Origin: Ignelater luminosus
Lineage: Eukaryota; Arthropoda; Insecta; Coleoptera; Elateridae
Length of the DNA: 64,000 nt
Direction of reading: 5' to 3'
Assembly: GCA_011009095.1 (NCBI GenBank)
Contig: VTPC01008759.1
Location: forward strand, 50,082 to 114,081
The notes beneath the pieces are model-generated. The model did not search any database and was not told the DNA's origin. It was given only the letters and a program-made list of their open reading frames with translations. A program made the translations under genes and the position numbers. Positions 59,566-64,000 of the stretch are shown here, piece after piece (position 1 is the stretch's first letter; every line of letters begins with the position of its first letter).

Positions 59566-59990
59566 AGCATCAACAAGTAACAAGTTCGAAAACTGAACTA
59601 AGAAAATCAAACCGTCAGCGAACAAGAAGAAAACCACGAGTGCTATTCACCCAAGCGCAAGTTTACGAGTTGGAACGCCGTTTTAAACAGCAAAAATATT
59701 TATCTGCACCCGAACGTGAAGAAATGGCCAAATTACTAAAACTCACATCGACCCAAGTGAAAATCTGGTTTCAAAATCGACGTTATAAAAGTAAAAGACA
59801 GAAGTTCGACAAGGGAATGGAAAATGAAAAATCAAAGATGCCTATAAATTCGACAGTTTCTAGCTCGTCGACAGGATTCTGTTTAACAAATCAATATCAG
59901 CAAGGAACGTTCGGTTTCAATTCAAACTTCCACAGTAATCCTGTCACCGAATTTGTTAATTGTGGGAATGAAAACAATTTTTATTATTAA
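59566..59990 (+). CDS. tin: tinman exon 2: homeodomain and C terminus
   Basis: This exon encodes the last two bases of codon 158 and residues 159-298. The homeodomain is at residues 178-237, from [20 protein letters not shown] to [10 protein letters not shown]. Tyr54 of the homeodomain marks the NK2 class, which prefers AAGTG-type sites. Arg52 and Ser56 (QNRRYKSKR) fit tinman / Nkx2-5 and argue against vnd and scarecrow, which have His at 52. [11 protein letters not shown] just before the homeodomain nearly repeats the QVTSSRSELRK of fly Tinman, strong support for orthology. The short C terminus (61 residues, Ser/Asn-rich, ending NNFYY) shows no NK2-specific domain. The acceptor TTTTGCAG was chosen because its phase matches exon 1. 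The apparent ATG upstream at 59508 lies in the intron. Bagpipe is the main alternative, but the pre-homeodomain motif and KPRVLF disfavour it. Confidence 0.93.
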
Positions 59991-60945
59991 ATCTTAAGTA
60001 ATTTGTTTTTGTACAGATTTTTCAGTATTTGAAAATTGAAATCATTTAGTATAATGAAGAGAAAAAATTGGTTTTTGATGTGACTGTACCTGCCAGAAGG
60101 GTTAAAAACGATGGTTATTATAACATATATTTACTTTATCGTTACGGTGCCAAAAGCTTTTAGGTTAAAAGGTGATCTGGTGCTGACTACTTGAATTTTT
60201 CGCTGTAACTAAGAACATGAAACAGTGTTCTGATAAAAGTCCTATAAATATGTATAGTACATAAATTAACGTGACTGGGTGTCAGTTTGGTAGTAAGAAA
60301 AACAGCTGTATGTTGCACATTAAGTATTAATAATGTCTAAATTAATTTTTATATTTTCACATTTAAGCATTTTTTTAACCTAAACGCTTTTTAGGTGTCC
60401 TATTTATTTTATAATATTTGGTTAGAAATAATTTCTCTATAAAAATTGGTAATATAGAAAAACATACTGTAATAACACAAAAACAACTGAATTAAATAAG
60501 CGTCACTAAATTACTGTTGCTTTTCTTTATTGTTATTATTATTATTTGGGAGTAAAGGCAAATTTATATAGCCCATTTGCCACACAGTTTTAATATAGGG
60601 AATGCAAAAAGTAGTGGGGAGATATTTAAATGTTAATTTTTGAATTATTTAGAAACTTAACGATTAGGTTATAAACCTTTTTTGTCACTGAATGCTAATA
60701 ATGGTGTACTGGTGGGAAAAACCCGATCAAGCTTAGACAATATTTCAGACTATCAATGGCCTACCTTATTGTTTCATAATTTGAAACGAATAATATGTAG
60801 TAAATAAGTTTGGTCCATTAAAGCTTTTTATTAACTAAACAATTGACCAAAAGGGTGTGCTTAATTATTATCGATAGAATGATAGTTTAAATACTGAGCG
60901 GTGACACTGACTGAAGCAAGGCTATGTAGCTGTTCTTCCGTCTCG
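59991..60945. other. tinman 3' flank
   Basis: This should hold the 3' untranslated region. No canonical AATAAA was seen in the first several hundred bases; the variant ATTAAA at 60491-60496 is a possible polyadenylation signal. No further gene was recognised. Confidence 0.35.
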
Positions 60946-60949
60946 CTTG

Positions 60950-61425
60950 AACCAACTAACCTTTTGGATTTTTTTAAGTCAAAACTTCCTGATTATAGGC
61001 AAAAACAGTTCAACATCAAACACATTATTACCTTGGGAATTTTCAAAGGTAATAATTTAGTTGAATTTGAATTCATTAAAATCCCCCCAATGATAATTGA
61101 GCTTTAGAGCTCATAAAATCTTCGGTCTTCTTAAATCAAAATTTCCAGATGATGGAAAGAACAGTTCAGCATCAACTATACAATTATCTTTGGGATTCTT
61201 AAAAGATGATATTCAAAGATTATGATGCGCATTGAAATCTCCGCAATAATAACCGAGTCTGGGATCTGCCTAAACGCTTGGATTTTATTTAATCAGGATT
61301 TTCAACTGATGAGTAGAGCAGTTCAACATCAACTGGATTATTACTTACCTTGAAAATTCTCGGAACTGCCTAAACTTTTGGGTTTTCTTAAAATAAAATT
61401 CTCAGAAGATGAGAGACGGTAGGAA
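60950..61425. repeat. Tandem repeat with a unit of about 157 bp, about three copies
   Basis: The word CAGTTCARCATCAA recurs at 61006, 61162 and 61319, that is at intervals of 156 and 157 bp. Around it each unit has a GGATTTT...TTAA-TCA start, a GATGA-type segment before the word, and ATTATYWYCTTGGGA-like DNA after it. The third unit is shortened by about 56 bp, because the GCCTAAAC...TTGG phrase recurs after only 101 bp. Copies are diverged but alignable. The unit length is typical of insect satellite DNA. Confidence 0.72.
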
Positions 61426-61429
61426 AGTT

Positions 61430-64000
61430 ATCTAAATTATTTAACAACGAAAAGCTGTTATATTTGACAAATTTGGCTTAAAACAGGTTTTTAGCAAGAG
61501 TTTCAAGAAACTATCAACAAAGAGTGTTCTTGGTCGCATTTTTACATTTTCATTTTCTTTTACAATGAGGAAATGTATGGCCAAATCGTAAAGATGTAAA
61601 GTATTGCACCACCGGGTATATAGTAAAAGCTTCTTAATTTCTTTTATGATTTTATTGTTCACGTTCTTGCTTATTCTTATTTTATTTTATTATAACGTCT
61701 ATAATGTTCAATTACAGGCCTTCTCAAGTTTTATCGAACAGACTTTCTAAATTCAATATGCTCATTTGGATTTACAGATTGTTAGAAATCTAAAACTAGC
61801 TTTTACAACGACTTATTAAGTTCTCATTACATAAAGGTATTTCAATGACTCTTTTAAAAGAATTTTAAGGTTTAGCAATTCATATTGTTGATGTGGCTTA
61901 CCATCGCTTAAAGGTCTATTACGGACTATACTACATTATGTAGGTAGAAGTGAAAGTCAATCTTCTTCTAATTTAATTAATAAATCGCAAAGACTGTCAC
62001 ACCGAGTTGGATATAGCTGGAATAAAATTCACAATTGAAAGGCTTCACGATAACTATTTACGTAGATCTACTGATCATTGCTTTAAATTCTTCTGGTTGC
62101 ACGTTACACTTTTGAGATATGTGCCTGTAAGGCAAACACGAAATTTAATATTTGTGTTGCAAGACATTTCCTGTCTGAAATTTTAAATAACAATTTTTTT
62201 TAACTACTTGGTCTTCTTCAACCTATCTATTGATTAAGAAAAATATTACCTAATAAGTTTTTGACCTCACTACTAGGAGAAGATAATCCAACTCTATTAT
62301 TTGTAGACTTCATGGTAGATTGTGTCAGATAGATTCTAGATACCACAGCCTAGAGCATCATGTCAGCGACTCAAGTAACTCTTTCAAAAGTTCAAACGTA
62401 TCATTTATTACTTACGGAATGTGCTTTATCTGCAAATAGCAATGTGTCCAAAATCAGAATGATTCACACAGTTCAGCAACTTGCATTTATGTTGGGAAAT
62501 CTTCTGGTCCAAGTGCATATCTAAATAAGTATGGCAGATGGTAAAGATACACGGTATTGGGACATTTTCTACCATGCATTTCTTTAATGAAATGTTCACG
62601 ATTTTGAATTTTGAGTAGGCTGGATGAGTCACTAGAAATCAATTTTTTTGGAGACTTTAGTCTTGTTGTTTCTAGGTTTATTTTCTTTTCTTTACTTTAC
62701 TTTACTTTTTTGCCCATGGAAAGCCCCTTCAAATCATCTTGTGACGTTTGGAGATTGTAAATGAGAACTCTTTGATATCTGAAAATGCCGTTTTGTGTAT
62801 CAAATTTGACGAAGTTAATAATCAATTTACTGTATCGTAAATTGAAACGTCAGGATCGATTCACCAACTGCTCAGGTAGTAACTATATTGAGTATAAGAT
62901 TACTTGATTTTCGCTTCCAACAAGATGCTCAAAACATTACCTGCGTTTGTATTGAATTTCCAGCTTTCAGTAGATTTAAATGAACTGATTTTAAAAGACA
63001 CTTGGCAGTTCGTTCTAGGATCTTAACTTAAAAACATTTTTTTGTTATTACCTTAAATTGCTTCTTTACAAAGTCTGTTTCTTCCAGTTATAACTTTTAT
63101 TGGATTGGACATTTCGGAATTGGTTAAACAAGGAACATATATGGGAAGACTCTAGCTTCTAAAACAAATTACAAAATGCTATGTTTCTTCTTCAGCAATA
63201 GGTGTGGGTGTTAAATCTATTTGAGCTCTACTTCTAATGTCTTTTACATCCTGCTGTCATCCATTATCAATAATACCGGTAGTATCTGTCAATGTTGAGT
63301 GCACTTTAAAAGTCGGGTCTTTATTTTGTCTTTTCCTGATTACAATTTTTGCAATCTTAGGAATCTAATTGATTTTCAATCACATTTTCTTCCACTTTTG
63401 AGATATAGTTATTTCAGCTATACCTTTTTTGCTCATGCCCAAAGAAAACTACCCAATAGTCTACTTTCGATGCTTCAGGCCTACGTGTCTCTTGAAAAAT
63501 TTGATTAGCTATGGGTTTACTCGTTTCTCTCATAGTTTCCAAGATCATAACCAATTTCCACTTTGACAAGTTTTAACACAGCTGTGGATGTGTGCAAGGT
63601 TTGATAACTGATAGTTATCAGGGTTCTGAAATGAATTCTTTATCTTTATGATATGCTTTGGACTTTTCTTTAGCATATCCATTTCTACTATATTATGTCT
63701 AGATTATCAAGAAAATCTAAATTGGTCTGCAAAGTTACTATTATCTTTTAATGAATTGGGACAGTAATAGATGATTTACTGAAGCAAAATAATAGGTGAA
63801 GTAAAGTAAACTACTATTCTGCAAACTTTGCGTTGATTATCGCTACCAGGGGTGGCTGTTGGAAGTGAGACAGACAGATACTTACGAAGAGATGTTTTGG
63901 AATCCGATACTTAATTTAGCAGAAAAATTTTTGGGTGTGTCTTTTTTGAACATACTTATGTTTTAGGACCACCCTGTATATCAAACTGAATTTTAACTAA
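61430..64000. other. AT-rich intergenic DNA, no gene seen
   Basis: Only short frames without domains. An ACCACCCTGTATA transposon end lies at 63969-63981, at the window's right border, so the rest of that element may be truncated or diverged. Confidence 0.45.

Noticed and set aside
1-64000. CRISPR array, bacterial operon, organellar insert or viral genes
   Set aside because: No regularly spaced repeats with unique spacers, no prokaryotic gene layout and no recognisable viral or organellar proteins were seen; the window reads as eukaryotic nuclear DNA.

Overview
The window looks like AT-rich nuclear DNA of an insect. It contains introns with GT-AG borders, arthropod-type core promoters, irritans-type mariner elements, piggyBac and Tc1-like relics, and many short foldback elements. 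A beetle is plausible from the tinman sequence and the repeat types, but this is an inference and was not tested. Only two host protein genes can be supported; most of the rest is intergenic or intronic DNA filled with transposon debris.

Host genes. (1) 22870-24035, minus strand: a complete three-exon gene for a secreted lipocalin of the apolipoprotein D / Lazarillo type, 206 residues, with a TATA box and an Initiator just upstream. (2) 45037-59990, plus strand: a two-exon NK-class homeobox gene that I call tinman (NK4 / Nkx2-5 orthologue). Exon 1 encodes the TN (Groucho-binding) motif, exon 2 encodes the homeodomain, and both splice phases agree. The predicted protein has 298 residues. A TATA box lies about 240 bp before the start codon. 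The 14-kb intron carries at least six transposon-derived insertions.

Layout. 1-13 kb: AT-rich intergenic DNA with a tRNA-derived SINE-like unit (8.5 kb), GC-richer islands without a recognised gene (5.9-6.6 and 8.8-9.7 kb), and a possible conserved regulatory block with a perfect Gli/Ci-type site (11.1-11.4 kb). 13-15 kb: a Tc1-like relic and more GC-richer unexplained DNA. 17-18.3 kb: mariner copy A, broken by two deletions. 22.9-24.1 kb: the lipocalin gene. 26.4-26.8 kb: a foldback element. 29.5-30.0 kb: a degenerate minisatellite. 33.8-35.1 kb: a second mariner family with perfect terminal repeats and a broken transposase. 38.6 kb: a candidate regulatory block. 44.6-60.0 kb: tinman, whose intron holds two abutting foldback elements, a piggyBac relic, a short foldback at 51.3 kb, an old mariner-like relic, an unassigned transposon-type ORF, and a foldback element that has itself been split by mariner copy B. 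60.95-61.4 kb: a tandem repeat of about 157 bp.

The two host genes have no evident functional link: tinman should encode a mesoderm/heart transcription factor and the lipocalin a secreted carrier of small hydrophobic ligands. I found no sign of an undescribed multi-gene system. The most informative structures are the nested mariner insertion at the tip of a foldback element (56.7-58.6 kb), the nearly intact mariner transposase with one nonsense codon near its end, and the candidate regulatory blocks around tinman.
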